A stretch of 64,000 nucleotides of DNA from Branchiostoma belcheri (GCF_001625305.1 NW_017804464.1:2472499-2536498), one strand, 5' to 3'; positions 33,101 to 44,207 are shown, counted from the first letter of the stretch. A program made the numbers and translations. Notes: generated by a model from the sequence alone, not told the origin.

Positions 33101-33801
33101 AGACCTTCGGCTGACGTCTACAGCAATCCGGTGTTCGATCAGTAAGAAATAAATAGATAATGACATTTATTCCAATTTTTGTCTTCATGAATTCAGGTTT
33201 CAGAATCGATAGATTTCAGGGATGCCGAGTATAATGTCCAATTTTACGGAATACAGTACAATCGTATTAGTATACAGTGCAATTTTTCTAGTAATTTTCT
33301 AGTATACAGTGCAATTTTCTAGTAAAATTGCACTGTATACTAATACGATTGCACTGTATTTCGTAAAATTGCACTGTATACAAATACGATTGTACTGTAT
33401 TCCATAAAATTGCACAGTATCCCATGAAATTGCACTGTATCCCATGAAATTGCACTGTATCCCATGAAATTGCACTGTATTCCGTAAAATTGCACTGTAT
33501 TCCCTGGCACCCCTGGATGTAGAACCACCTCAAAACGTTTCTTAAGTTTTATCACGTCTCTCATTTTAGACACACTGAAGATGGTAGCGGTACTGGTTCT
33601 CTTGGGGATCCAAAGTTTCAGTGGGCATGCGCAGGGAGACCAGAAAATGGCGATGTCGTCAGGCCTGCTGATGACGTCATACAGGACAGTGAACTCCGAG
33701 GGAAGACTGAAAACAGCACCCAATTCGGGGACAATGATCACGAAGTTGGTGGAAAGACAGATTCCCAGAGTAGTGAAAATGTGTATGTACATGTAGTGTG
33801 A
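27117..33801 (+). CDS. Kringle-LDLa-kringle mucin-stalk transmembrane receptor-like protein
   Basis: Eight exons joined by GT-AG introns and consistent phase: 27117-27183, 28443-28551, [one or more exons lost in the N gap], 29181-29312, 30353-30598, 30719-32573, 32772-32795, 33091-33141, 33570-33801. The product has a signal peptide, a kringle whose second half is missing in the gap, an LDL-receptor class A module, a complete kringle, a Thr/Ser/Pro stalk of roughly 590 residues, one transmembrane helix and a tail of about 100 residues with tyrosines. Kringle and LDLa modules bind proteins or lipoproteins outside cells, and the stalk holds them away from the membrane. The tail has VYSNP (Grb2-type Y-x-N) and ends ENVYVHVV. 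No orthologue with a name is recognised; the architecture is known to be common in lancelet expanded receptor sets. Domain calls are firm, exact exon ends are predictions. Confidence 0.82.
27868..28425 (+). repeat. Minisatellite with 43-bp unit in intron 1
   Basis: About twelve copies of a 43-bp unit that contains CCTTGGTGCTGAACACCATC and ACACACATGCAAACATACCT. The array ends only about 20 bases before the first kringle exon acceptor. A single stray copy (28955-28993) lies beyond the N gap. Antisense frames of 127-217 codons are by-products. Confidence 0.95.
28443..28551 (+). CDS. Kringle receptor, exon 2: first half of kringle 1
   Basis: TTCCCCAACAG acceptor, then [19 protein letters not shown] and [14 protein letters not shown], the classic N-terminal half of a kringle (Cys1, Gly-Tyr-Arg-Gly, Cys2-x-x-Trp). 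Donor AG/GTATGT leaves two bases. The second half (expected Cys3 to Cys6) is not in the visible sequence and is probably within 28627-28858. Confidence 0.85.
28575..28626 (+). mobile_element. tRNA-like SINE head cut by the assembly gap
   Basis: GACTCGGAACCAAGAGGTCC then CGGGTTCGAG is the B-box part of the same tRNA-derived family as the minus-strand copy at 58340-58490, and it stops at the first N. Confidence 0.6.
28627..28858. other. Assembly gap (232 N)
   Basis: A run of N. The flanks are a SINE head on the left and intron sequence on the right. At least one kringle half-exon is missing from the visible sequence, so the gap may be larger than drawn. Confidence 0.97.
29181..29312 (+). CDS. 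Kringle receptor: LDL-receptor class A exon
   Basis: TTTCACGCAG acceptor and GTAAGT donor bound a symmetric phase 1-1 exon. It reads [20 protein letters not shown] then [11 protein letters not shown]: six cysteines and the acidic DGxxDCxDxSDE calcium site of LDLa modules. The symmetric phase is typical of shuffled extracellular modules. Confidence 0.9.
29320..30350. other. Intron between the LDLa and kringle 2 exons
   Basis: No further module exon was seen; frames at 29235-29412 are shadows of the LDLa exon. Confidence 0.5.
30353..30598 (+). CDS. Kringle receptor: complete kringle 2 exon
   Basis: One 246-nt exon encodes a full kringle: [31 protein letters not shown], the [14 protein letters not shown] block and EYCTIPLC. 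All six cysteines are present. It is not interrupted by an intron, unlike kringle 1. The acidic DPDKEW stretch occupies the place of the lysine-binding loop. Confidence 0.92.
30719..32573 (+). CDS. Kringle receptor: mucin stalk and transmembrane exon
   Basis: A 1855-nt exon of Thr/Ser/Pro-rich sequence without strong repeats, ending in a short charged linker and the helix [20 protein letters not shown] followed by YRKKLRK (stop-transfer). The open frame continues to a TAA at 32575, but an excellent donor, AAAGA/GTAAGTA, at 32573/32574 precedes it, and the downstream exons continue in phase. An unspliced form would end LRKE with almost no tail. Confidence 0.88.
32772..33801 (+). CDS. Kringle receptor: three cytoplasmic tail exons
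   Basis: Exons 32772-32795 (ETVTVEEP), 33091-33141 ([16 protein letters not shown]) and 33570-33801 keep one frame through both introns and end at TGA 33799-33801 after ENVYVHVV. The last exon adds 76 mostly polar, acidic residues. Tyrosines in YRPS, VYSNP and VYVHV are candidate SH2 sites; VYVHV has Asn at -2 and so is not a strict ITIM. Confidence 0.72.
33233..33515. repeat. Tandem and inverted AATTGCACTGTAT repeat in the last intron
   Basis: Units of about 20-22 bp (AAATTGCACTGTATCCCATG and variants with TTCCGTA or ACTAATACGA) repeat about a dozen times. The left part is inverted relative to the right, so the whole can fold. Confidence 0.9.
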
Positions 33802-33881
33802 ATCAAAATGACGTTGCAGCTAGGAAAGCATGGCGTACCAAGAGTTATTTTACGTCCAAAGCGATTCCGTTCTATTATGCT

Positions 33882-34060
33882 TAGGTCACATTTACAAACC
33901 GGGGCCCGGCCGGGCTGTTTGTATGAACGAAAAATTAACAATTCACACTAAGGAATGTACAGAAATAGTTCCCATTGTGATTATTAAAATCCTTCTGTTT
34001 TTTGTTGTCGTTTATTCCGTATTTTTCGTTCCCAAAAGCTGCCCGGCCGGGCCCCATGTG
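33882..34060. mobile_element. Fold-back element, TAGGTCACATTT...GGCCCGGCCGGGC ends
   Basis: The left arm TAGGTCACATTTACAAACCG then GGGCCCGGCCGGGC is matched at the right by GCCCGGCCGGGCCCCATGTG. A better preserved copy is at 48551-48752. It directly follows the kringle receptor stop and holds the only nearby ATTAAA (33983), a possible poly(A) signal. Confidence 0.75.
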
Positions 34061-34236
34061 GGACTATTGTGTCCTCAACATGACGGTATTCCAAAACCTC
34101 ATTGCAGCTTAGACATTATTCAATACAACGATCGATCTTGGCAACTAGATACAGTTCTGTTATACATTTTACATGTTAGTGTAGAGATTTCGATCTAGTG
34201 GAATCGGTGATTTTACCGGTAGGGCTGGGGTGGCAA

Positions 34237-34560
34237 TCTAGTCTCTACCAGACTAACTACGCTGGCCATGTACAGGAGAATATTTGCCAGGGGAGTTTGT
34301 CCGCCTTGTAGGTTTGACTGGCCGCGCAGGGAAAGAAACTACCTCCCCGCGGCCGGACTCGCTTGGCCAATTTTGCTCTCTTTTTTTGTCACATTCTACG
34401 ATCCGTATTCCCGTAGAAAGACTTGGTGGAGGCTATTTTCCGGTAGGAGTCGCAATCGGAGTCTGTCGGCAGAGCCTGGCCCTGAGGCCACTGTTGCTGT
34501 ACCGGCAGACATCCTGATGGCTATCGCTGTCGACAGACACCCCGATCGGGATCTCTACCG
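34237..34560. mobile_element. Diverged member of the CTCTACCAG fold-back superfamily
   Basis: CTCTACCAGACTAA...GCCAGGGGAGTTTGTCCG...GGCCGCGCAGGG/GCGGCCGG...TTGGCCAATTTTGCTC resembles the elements at 44570 and 36771. Right-hand pairing is poor. Two short overlapping frames are by-products. Confidence 0.5.
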
Positions 34561-35105
34561 ATATAATCACGTATTCTGTCAGTTTGCAATCTCTTCCCTG
34601 ACACATAAAAATCTTACATAAACCAGATTGTCTTTATTTCAATACACATGCCCGTAAATTTTGAAAATTGAACCTTTTGAACTGGCATTTCCTGCCTTTC
34701 TGAGAGGAATTCAAAGGAAAAATCAGATCTAGACAAATAGTATTCCAGTCCCGCTGATGATACAAATCAGTAAACCTTCAAAGAAAAAATCTTGGACATT
34801 TAGATAAAAAGTAGACCTTTCAGCCTTGTGGTTCCTGCAAAACAGCCCCCCACCCCAGCTACGGGCATGATACAGATTTCAAGTACGGTTTTGTATATTT
34901 CACCTGTGCTCTAGCCGTTCCGTCAGATGTGCCTACTTTGTTTTTGTTCCACATGATGATATAATTATTGTGTCTTGGGTTCAATGAACTGTTGAACTTA
35001 AAAACAACATTTTGCATAACGGATAATCTCAGTACCCCCCCTGGAGACTTTAAACAGTGTCTCCGGGCGTTTGCAGGCGAATGCACTGTTCAAAGATTTA
35101 CACTT

Positions 35106-35486
35106 CCACACCGTCTTAATTTTATGGATGACATCCTCTGAAGACCCCCAAACTAGTGCGCGCGGGCGAATAAAAAAATTCCGGCCAAAAGTAAAAATGC
35201 TACTAAACCACAGGAATGCAAAGTTGGTATTGTGAATTTGCGGCAGTAATTAGCAACGTATACGAAAAGCCGGCACATGCTGGCTTTTTGCGGAATTTAT
35301 AAATCGGCACTGTACGTATGTACTGAGTTCTTGAGCCTGGGTGCCTGGCTCCGTATTGTCACTAAGTATCATGGACTACCCAGGCCTACAGCCAGGCCAG
35401 AGCCTCGGTGGACGCGATTTTTTTTTAGAGAACAGGCGAAAATGAATGCGCGCGCGGATGTCATCCATACAATTAAGTGTGTGTGG
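35106..35486. mobile_element. MITE with CCACACCGTCTTAATTTTAT ends
   Basis: CCACACCGTCTTAATTTTAT at the left is matched by the inverse ATACAATTAAGTGTGTGTGG at the right, and GGATGACATCC/GGATGTCATCC pair inside. Sister copies: 40592-40953 and, more diverged, 36160-36532. Confidence 0.8.
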
Positions 35487-36159
35487 ACTAATGGGTATGA
35501 AAGATTGGCTGAAGGATTTACTAATAGGTGCTTTTCACGATCACGAACGGGTCATTGAACTTTTAGACTGTCAAAAATGGCTTGTGTATTTGCTAGTCTA
35601 GTAGTTCTGTACATATTGGTAAAGTTACTGGGTCTTAAAAGTAAGTAAGTTTACAAGTAAGGATCTTTATAAGACCCTGTAACTTTAAAAAGGTTCTTAC
35701 TGGTTCGTAAAGTTGTTACTGGTAAGCCTACTGGTTAGTGAAGTTTCGTACGGGTAAAGTTCTAACCGAAGGTTACCTGTCACATCCAAGAGTCAACGCG
35801 CGGAAGGATATCTTTGCTTTGATCACGCCGGCGCCACTCGTACCATTGCGCTAAACTAGGGCAAAGACCTACAGTACAAATCATAAGGAACCAAGGACAC
35901 GCCAAACTGGAGGACATTTCCAACTATACCTAACCTTATGTTCATGGGACTCTTGTCCCCCTTTTCTATGCAGAAATTGTGACACACATAAAAACCACGC
36001 CAGTTGAGTTGTATAGTGTAAACAGGTGCGTGTCCCTTTTCCAGTGTAATCTTTTGTCTGTCTTCTCTGCATCTCTCCAGGGGAATTTTAATGGCGTCAA
36101 TCGACGTCATTAAGTGTGTATCACCTCCCCTGAAGCGTGGAGCCGTCTCCTCAGGCAAT
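35487..36159. other. Intergenic DNA, no gene seen
   Basis: Includes a run of GGTAAAGTT/TTACTGG-type short repeats at 35615-35770. No coding signal. Confidence 0.45.
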
Positions 36160-36532
36160 GTTGATGTGATTATATGGATGACATCCGCGCGCGCATGAAT
36201 TTTCGTCCAAAAGTTTTTGACCATACTGTGTAAATCGTGAAAAAAATGAGCGAATCTATGTCGTATGTTGCAATAAAAAGTATTGGAAAACGAGTCTAAT
36301 GTCATAGAATACCGAAATCAATTTAGGAAAGAAGAAAATGTAAAGAAATGAAAATGAAGAGTCTATTATTATTCGCCATACCATACTCTGTGTGTGTAGT
36401 CATTTGTTCAACTTTTATGACCACGTAGATTTCACAATGAAGGAAATTTTTTTGGCCAAACTTGTTTTTTATTCGCACGCTCGCGTCAGTTTTGGGGTTC
36501 CCAGAGGATGGCATCCATATGATCAAATCAAC
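36160..36532. mobile_element. Diverged MITE of the same family (GTTGATGTGATTATATGGAT ends)
   Basis: GTTGATGTGATTATATGGAT and the inverse ATCCATATGATCAAATCAAC bound the block. It contains the family's GCGCGCGCATGAATTTTCG and TTCGCACGCTCGCGTCAG stretches. Confidence 0.7.
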
Positions 36533-36770
36533 ACGGCCTTAACATAGATTCCTGAATGGTGGTAATTGGTAAATTGAATGAGATTTGATATCACTTTGTT
36601 GTTCATTGTTTATCTATTTCACCATGGATACATATCACCTACACATGAGGCCTAATATGCTCTGCAGAAACCCAGACGACAGAAGCCATCAACATCAAAA
36701 CGAATGCAACAATACAAGAATTTCAGGGACATATACAAGTTGTTTATATTTGTGGGCCACATAGATACCT

Positions 36771-36914
36771 TAGCCTCTACCAGGCTTCGGGGGCGGAGTA
36801 GAAATTGGCCAAATAGAGAGCTAATATGCCGAAGGAGTTGGTCTGCTAGAGAGTTTGGGTGCGGCAAAATGTACTTTCTGTCGAAGCAAGCCTCACGAAG
36901 CCTGGGAGAGGCTA
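36771..36914. mobile_element. CTCTACCAGGCTT fold-back element, short copy
   Basis: TAGCCTCTACCAGGCTTCGG at the left and AAGCCTGGGAGAGGCTA at the right, with AATTGGCCAAATAGAGAGCT inside: same family as 44570-44778. Confidence 0.75.
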
Positions 36915-37369
36915 TAGATCCCTATCTGTGTAGCAAAAAAAAAAGGTTACAGAAGAGGCCTAAGAACGTGGTCTGCATTGACATACGGTGAGGCTGAACG
37001 CCGCAAACATATATGTAATGTGTTGGCATGGGATTATAGGACAAGTCATTACTGGATAGATGACATTCTCACCTCACTAGGTAAAGAGTACTAGATGTTG
37101 TGATAGCTTAGATGAAGAGACACACAATTTTGTACATTGTTAGGCGGCCACGATAATACCAGGCTCATCATGGACATCATTAAAGGTTGTCAATACTGTC
37201 ATTATGTGTGTTTAATAGACCGTATTGTCCGATCTTTCCAGGCTGGGGGGCAGACTGAATGCCTGTCCGACAGCGATCAATCATGGCTGTAGATGTAGGG
37301 TGTTCCGGTGTTCCTGTGTATGTACGACAGGGTACATGTATGAGAGACAACGCAGATAGACCCTACATT

Positions 37370-37393
37370 TAGTGTGTGTGTGTGAGTGTGTGT

Positions 37394-37438
<45 letters not shown>

Positions 37439-37533
37439 CGTGCGTGCGTGTGACACAAAGAGTGTGACACACACAGAAAGAGAGAGAGAGGCAGAGACAG
37501 AGAAAGAGAGATAAAGAGAGAAACGAAGAGAGA

Positions 37534-37590
<57 letters not shown>
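37370..37590. repeat. Two (TG)n microsatellites with a GAGA tract between
   Basis: TG runs at 37372-37432 and 37533-37589 flank an AGAGAG-rich stretch. Confidence 0.95.
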
Positions 37591-37591
<1 letters not shown>

Positions 37592-37609
37592 CGATAGTCT
37601 AACCAGATT

Positions 37610-38035
37610 TAGCCCACACTTACGATCGAATCAAATTTGAGTTAAATCTGAATCAAATTTGACACCCAACCACGCCCCAAACACTGCGGACCTACTCCCA
37701 AACACCAACCAACCGCCAGCCAACCATTACCCAACCTACTGTCCACTCCCGATGATGTTTTGATTATAAAAAGTTTATAGAAAGTTCATTACAAATACTT
37801 GCCCGATGGCTAATTGCAGTTACAAACAACATAAGAGAGAAATACAGTGGTATGTGAGACTATATCTACGTCTAGCATTATACTATATTCTAGAGAATTT
37901 GTAAATATTGCTCCTAAAATGCAGTGGAAGACGAAATTCTAAAACTAGTACATGTACACAGTTCTTTCAAATTATAATGAAATATTCGGCAGACGCTGGG
38001 GAGTTCAGGAGGCCATATGTGTGACAGAGGCTTCA
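37610..38035. mobile_element. Fragment of the CCCTGTCACACAT / GAACACCAGCCGAC family
   Basis: Carries the family's GAATCAAATTTGAGTTAAAT and CACGCCCCAAACACTGC stretches at the left and the terminal CATATGTGTGACAGAGGC at the right. No transposase. Confidence 0.6.
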
Positions 38036-38590
38036 ATCTTTGGAGTTGGATTGTTCAAAGGTTAGGTTTAACAGCGGGTTCGTGCTATCTAGCGAGCATG
38101 TCGGCAGAACGTACTGCACCTGAGAGAAATGAGCATAGCACCTCGGAAGAACGTCTCACATAAGGTCGTATTTGTATATATCAGGTTATCCTGTCTGTAG
38201 TTTCCAAATGTTAAGTCGGAAAAGATATCTTCTACAAGCAATATTATGATGCAAAGCTGACCAAAAAGTATCTAACGAGAACCGTGAAAACAAGAGCGTT
38301 TCGCGAAAGCACAGTACATTCTGCCGACATGCTGATTTAGCAGAAACAGTTGTGGCCACGTGTCTACCAAGCTCGTGTTTTATTGTTACGCCAGAGGAAA
38401 ATGGGTGGACCGAAAATTAACAAAGGTCGCTTAAAGTTCAATGAACTCAGAAAGCGTACAAGAATATGAGTCAGTGAGTGAGTGAGTGGATTTATGAAAA
38501 ACTAAAATAATTTTACCGATAGAAATAATTTTTACTGTTGCATTTTTCATGCAGCTGTAGTTGTAAAATATCTCTCCGCCATTTGTTAAT

Positions 38591-38729
38591 AGTCTCCACC
38601 AGACTCCATTGCAAGTTTGCAGGCAAACTGGACCCTCTCTAGCCGGCTAACTCTATAGGCTAACTCCCCTGGCCAGCTAACTTCTTTCTAGACCGATTTC
38701 TACTATTTATTAGCCTGCAATGGAGTCTG
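38591..38729. mobile_element. Fold-back element, AGTCTCCACCAGACTCC ends
   Basis: AGTCTCCACCAGACTCCATT is matched at the right by AATGGAGTCTGA. Internal text (GACCGATTTCTACTATTTAT) is shared with 56883-57097. Confidence 0.7.
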
Positions 38730-38899
38730 ATTTGTTAACCTTGTTGAGAGCTTTGTTTCCGTGATATATATTTGGGATCACAGACCCATTGACTCTTGTC
38801 AATTGTAAAATGTCCATACATTTGGGATAATGTACTGTCCTTACATTTGGCATAACGTACTTATGGTAACAATTATCACCGTTTTTTCGGTCACGAGTA

Positions 38900-39207
38900 C
38901 ATTCTAGTTGACAAGCCTTTCAGTCTAGATCTGTAAACGGAAAATTTGAGGTTAAGTTTGACAAAGGTTTTCCTCCAGTAAAAAGGCAATTCTAATTAGC
39001 TTTAGATCGATGTACAGACGCATATCAAGTCTCCAACTGGTCAGTGAAAAAAAAACATTAAACCCATTTCTCTTTTCTTCTTGACAGGCCTTCCAGTTTG
39101 TAAACGGAAAATGATAAAAAAAGTGTCAACGCCCTTATTATTAACTTATCAGCATTGTACAACTATCCTTGACCCACATTCAAATATATCAGAAAGCAAC
39201 GCATACA

Positions 39208-39241
<34 letters not shown>

Positions 39242-39815
39242 CATATATACATATATACATAATATTATATACATATATACATACATACATACATGCATAC
39301 ATACATACATGTATGGTTTTCGTTCATTATCGACTTAATAGTTATTGCCTATATATTTTCCAAAAGGAAATGCATCTCAATTCTCAGGGTGATTAGTTTT
39401 AGAAAGGTTTTTATCTGGTAAAAAAAAACAATTCTCCAGTAAATTAATTCTTAATAGCTTTAGATATACTGACGCATACCAAGTCTTCATGGAGACGCTA
39501 AGGTTTGTTGCTGTGCGCTTTTCCGTTTCTAGTCCAGACAGAATGTCTAACCGAGGGTCATACATATCCATGGTCAGACAATAGGATACCAAAGGTTTGG
39601 TCAATTCTCGACCGGTCAGTGACCCGCATAAGAAACTGATTAAACCCATTTCTCTTTCCTACTTGACAGGCCTTCCAGTTTGTAAACGGAAAATGATAAA
39701 AAAAAGTGCCAACTCATTGTATAATAATCCTTGACCCACATTTTAAATATATCAGAAATCAACGTATGGTTTTCGTTCATCAACGATATTGACTTATTAG
39801 TTATCGTCTATATAT
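38900..39815 (+). repeat. Tandem duplication upstream of the GFP promoter
   Basis: A block of roughly 450-500 bp is present twice (about 38900-39380 and 39395-39815). Shared landmarks are TTAATAGCTTTAGAT-like text, CATTTCTCTTTTCTTCTTGA, CTTCCAGTTTGTAAACGGAA, CCTTGACCCACATT and ATGGTTTTCGTTCAT. The first copy has a (CATA)n expansion at 39206-39312. Confidence 0.85.
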
Positions 39816-40018
39816 TTGCCGATAGAATCAGAAAATTCATATTTCAAAGTGTAGAGTCGCTTGGTTCTGAGTGAAAAAACCCCGGCCGACTTTCGTGGAC
39901 ACTGCGCCTGTCTACCCTGATCAAGATTATACACTGATGGATGTGATTGATGTAAAGATAGTTGTCCACTATCTGGAGTTGAGTACACACCCTCCTACCT
40001 TCTGGAAAACAACGCGGG

Positions 40019-40024
40019 TATAAA
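40019..40024 (+). promoter_or_regulatory. TATA box of the GFP gene
   Basis: TATAAA in a GC-rich setting (GCGGGTATAAATTG), 84 bases before the GFP ATG, which leaves room for a short 5' UTR starting about 40050. Confidence 0.65.
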
Positions 40025-40107
40025 TTGACAGCGCTTGATCCTGAACCACACTTTGCGAAAGAGCCTTCCTTCAAGAGTTCATCCTATACCCACCTACAGG
40101 AACGATT

Positions 40108-40110
40108 ATG
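40108..40110 (+). CDS. GFP exon 1: initiator codon only
   Basis: ACGATTATG is followed directly by the donor GTGAGC, so the first exon supplies the 5' UTR and only the Met codon. Intron 1 is 879 bases and contains a MITE (40592-40953). Confidence 0.85.
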
Positions 40111-43100
40111 GTGAGCCAACTTGTGAAGAATTTTTCTTTAAAAATTCAGTGCAAACGTATAGATGGTAAATTCCGACTTAAAAGCTCTTGTGGAAAATGT
40201 TCCTACATACTTTTGGAGCTTTTTCTCTTCTTCAAATAGTCTCGATTTTTTCTTTCTTCTTTATTTTTTTTATTGTACGCTGGCTTTTCAGGTTAGTAAG
40301 TCCGCGTTTACTTTTTCGTAAAGTTTTCTTCTAACTCGGCAAATTCTTTCAACCACCAGGAGTCACGCTAAAAAGCTAAATGTTCTAGACTCCATTTTCG
40401 TTATCTTACTTTAAGTTTGAAGACCTGACGCTTAACGTTGTGCGATCATTTTCTTTCCGATTCAATGCTCCAACAAATTATTTTGCCAGGCTTTTATGAT
40501 TTCCTACCTTCATGGTTTACGATAAGCAAAGTGCTGTCATCGGTCCATAGCCTGTGAGCCATTATTTGCTTTGCTTATTTTTCAAACAAGGCCACACCGA
40601 CTTAATTCTATGGATGACATCCTCTGAAGACCCCAAATTACTAGTGCGCGCGGACGAATTGTTAATTTGCGGCAGTACATAGCGAAATATACGACAAGCC
40701 GACACGTGCTGGCTTTTCGCGGAATTTATGAATCGGCACTGTACGTATGTGCTGAGTTCTTGAGCCGTGGAGCTTCGAATATTCGGTAGCCTGTGTGCCC
40801 GGCTCCGTATTGTCGCTAACTACCATGGGCTACCCAGAGCCAGGCCAGAGACTCGGTGGATGTGATCTTTTCTTAAGAAAAAAATTTTTTTTTTGAGAAC
40901 GGGCAAAAATGAATGCGCGCGCGGATATCATCCATAAAATTAAGATGGTGTGGCCTAACCTAAAGTTATAAAATTTTTGTTGTTTGCAGCCTCTCCCAGC
41001 TACGCACGAGTTACACATCTATGGCTCTATCAACGGCCATGAGTTTGACATGGTAGGCGGTGGTGACGGCAACCCGAAGGACGTAAGAATATAAAGTTTT
41101 CCCTCCATATTTTCGCTTAGAAAATTTTTTTTCGGTCCCTTTTGTGGGTTTGTGGATACCATGACACAAGAGGTTGTGGATAGATGTTGGTACTCTCCAA
41201 GCAGAGGTTTGGACTTGGGCTTATTTTAGGCGTGTTTTTAGGTTTTTTGTCGGGCTTTTTTGTATTGGTATATTTTTGGTGCTGGCATTTCAGGTTTGAG
41301 CTGGCACAAAAAAGATATCCGTACATATAAGAAAGCCCAATAAAAAAAAGCCTGAAAAACGCCAAACCCAACCCTCAATTTGGCTTGGAGAGAAAGATCT
41401 TCATGTGGGAAGGAGTTGGCAAAATGAAGGACAACTTTGATCATTGACCACCTAGAGGCTTCCTACGGTACTGAAGCAGTATTTTCGGTCAGAAACATGT
41501 GATTATGGGAAAGAGAACTGCAGTTCAATCGATGTACAACTCTGAATTGTAGGGACACATGCAGACGAATGTGAAGTCCACAAAGGGCCCCCTCGCCTTC
41601 TCCCCCTACATCGTGACCCCCCATCTCGGGTACGGGTTCTACCAGTACCTCCCCTTCCCTAACGGGGAGATGTCACCGTTCCAGGCCGCTATGCAGGACG
41701 GCGGGTGCGTGCTGCAATTTTTTTTCTTCACATATAATCAAAGCGCAAGCTAGTTTAATATACTAATACGTATGATAATGAGGCGTTATAAAATGTGCAT
41801 AAATTTTCAGTATGCATCTTGCATTTCTACATGCTGTATCATCGTGTCTTGGCTTGGCTTCCATCGTATTTTAGTTACAGTCCGCGCAAAAATCAATTCT
41901 TTGAGCACACGTAAAGGTTCAGTTGATTCCCTTGTGTGTACCTTTAAGCATACTTTAAATTGGATAGGATTTCGTACAGTGAATACCACCGTAAAGTTAC
42001 ACTTTTGTTAAAATTCACCTGTTTTTTTTCATGCCCTGCACTGCTGTTATGACAATAGGATTAACAGATCTTGCCTTTATTATATATCAGTCCATGCCAT
42101 AGGTTTGGATGAAATATATTGTTTTCCCTCGTGTTTCATCTCGTGTTCATTTTTGGAAATGGAAGGGAAATGGACTGAAATATGTTGCATTTGCTCTAGA
42201 GAAAATGTCAGCCTTTTTAGTTTCTAGGGCCACATTCCTATTAGGATAAAATTGTCCGGATCGAGCCGAATTGATTGGTTTTGAAATGCATACGATCCGG
42301 CTCGAAGCCAGCTCGAAGCCGGATCAATTGCAAATCGAATCAATTCGGTTCGATTTGGACAATTTCATGCTAGTGGGAAATGGCCTAATGTCTTTTTTGC
42401 TCCAGGTACGAAATCCACCGCACGTTCCGGTTTGAGGACGGCGCCATGCTGAGCGCCAACTACAAGTACTTCTTCGACGGCACACACATCAAGGGAGAGT
42501 TTTGTGTAGGTCCACGAAATTTCTGTTTCAGATAAAAAAATCATAAAGAAGAAGATATTTGAATCCTGATTAAATACAACCAATTATTCAGGTAAATAAG
42601 GAAAACAGTCTTCAATTTAGCGTAATGCTTTTCAAGTAGCTCGATAGTACTGTTAAAGCAAGTCAAGCGCACCCGGTCATTCATTTTTTCATTTAAAGAA
42701 TGCTATGCAGTTTTTCTTGCCTGAATTCAGCTAACCCGTACATGGCTTCACGTCCCCATCCGAAAGGACGAATGCAACCCGTAACAAGAATTCGGAGATC
42801 TCATACCTCCATGAAATATGTAAAGTTTATGTAAAAAAATTGGGGGGCTTTGTTTTATTGATTATGGAAGTAAGGTCGTAATTATCATAATCTAGTTTAT
42901 ATATGTTTTTTAAATCAAATTACAATATTTAGCTTGTAAAATTCCTATCCTATTGGCAATAGTTCAATTTAACAAGTCCTTATTATTTATGCAAATGAAC
43001 TTTATATTAACATAATATATGCATACCAAGGTCAACCACCAGGAGGCCCATATTTGACCTTGACCTTTGTCTTCCTATGACCTACCAACAAATCAAATAT

Positions 43101-44136
43101 CACAATCTAAAAAGGCGTTCTGAGCTGAAGTAATGATGACTACAAATGTGTGGAAACACACACAGACAGACACACGGACACACAGACACGCCAAAAACAA
43201 TACCTCCATTTTTTATGGAGGTAAAAATCGCGCCCAATCGGGGTTTGAAAAATCCACGGTATTCAAACAAGTTAATTAAAAGAATGAACCATACCGAACG
43301 CGACACCCAAACTGTGTTTCCGTGTTTCAGCTGACTGGAAGCGGTTTTCCCGCTAACGGCCCCGTGATGACCAGCGCCATCACCGGTGTGGACGACACCG
43401 TGTCCCGCATGGTCCCGCTCGACAACAACATGCTCTTCGACGCCTTCAGCTGGGGCTACCGGTAAGAGATACATGTAACATCAATCTCATTTTGTGAAAG
43501 GTAACGAATATCTGCTACAAAAATATTTGCCTACAATGACAAAACTAGCCTGGTGTCCAGGCTGTCGTGGTTAGGGCAGGCTGTCTTCGGGGCTTTAATA
43601 GTTTCCCCCCGTCCAGCTCAAAAGACCGCCCGGTAGGAGTGCTACGCCTGTAGCTGCGGACAAAATTCGTGGTTTCTATACATATGCACAACGAGGTTTC
43701 TCTACTAGTATGCTTACTACCTGAAGTCATACGTTTGCAATTGTAATGTAGATCGTAATTTGTATATCTCATAAAGTATCAGATTTCAAGAGTACATTTC
43801 TGTAGTGTACGTTTGGGAACAAGCATACAAAGAAGTCCTTACGTAAACGCTCACACGAATCAATGTTCCTGGAATCAAAATGAAGGCGAGCTGCGTTTTC
43901 TCGTCCTGACTGAAAGGACTGTCATTAATTCAAAATTTCTTCAGTTTGTGCTAAACGTTTGATTGTAAAACTTGTGATACAAAAACCAGAAGTTCTGCTG
44001 CAGTACCAAGGTCAGCCACCAGGAGGCCCATATTTGACTTTGACATTTGTCTTCCTAAGATCTACCAACATACCAAACATCATTATAATCCATAAAGGCG
44101 TTCTGAAGTTATGCTGATTACAAATGTGCGGAAAGA

Positions 44137-44207
<71 letters not shown>

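Noticed and set aside
41807-41989. Minus-strand 60-codon frame in GFP intron 3
   Set aside because: No domain, and it overlaps intron sequence of a certain gene.
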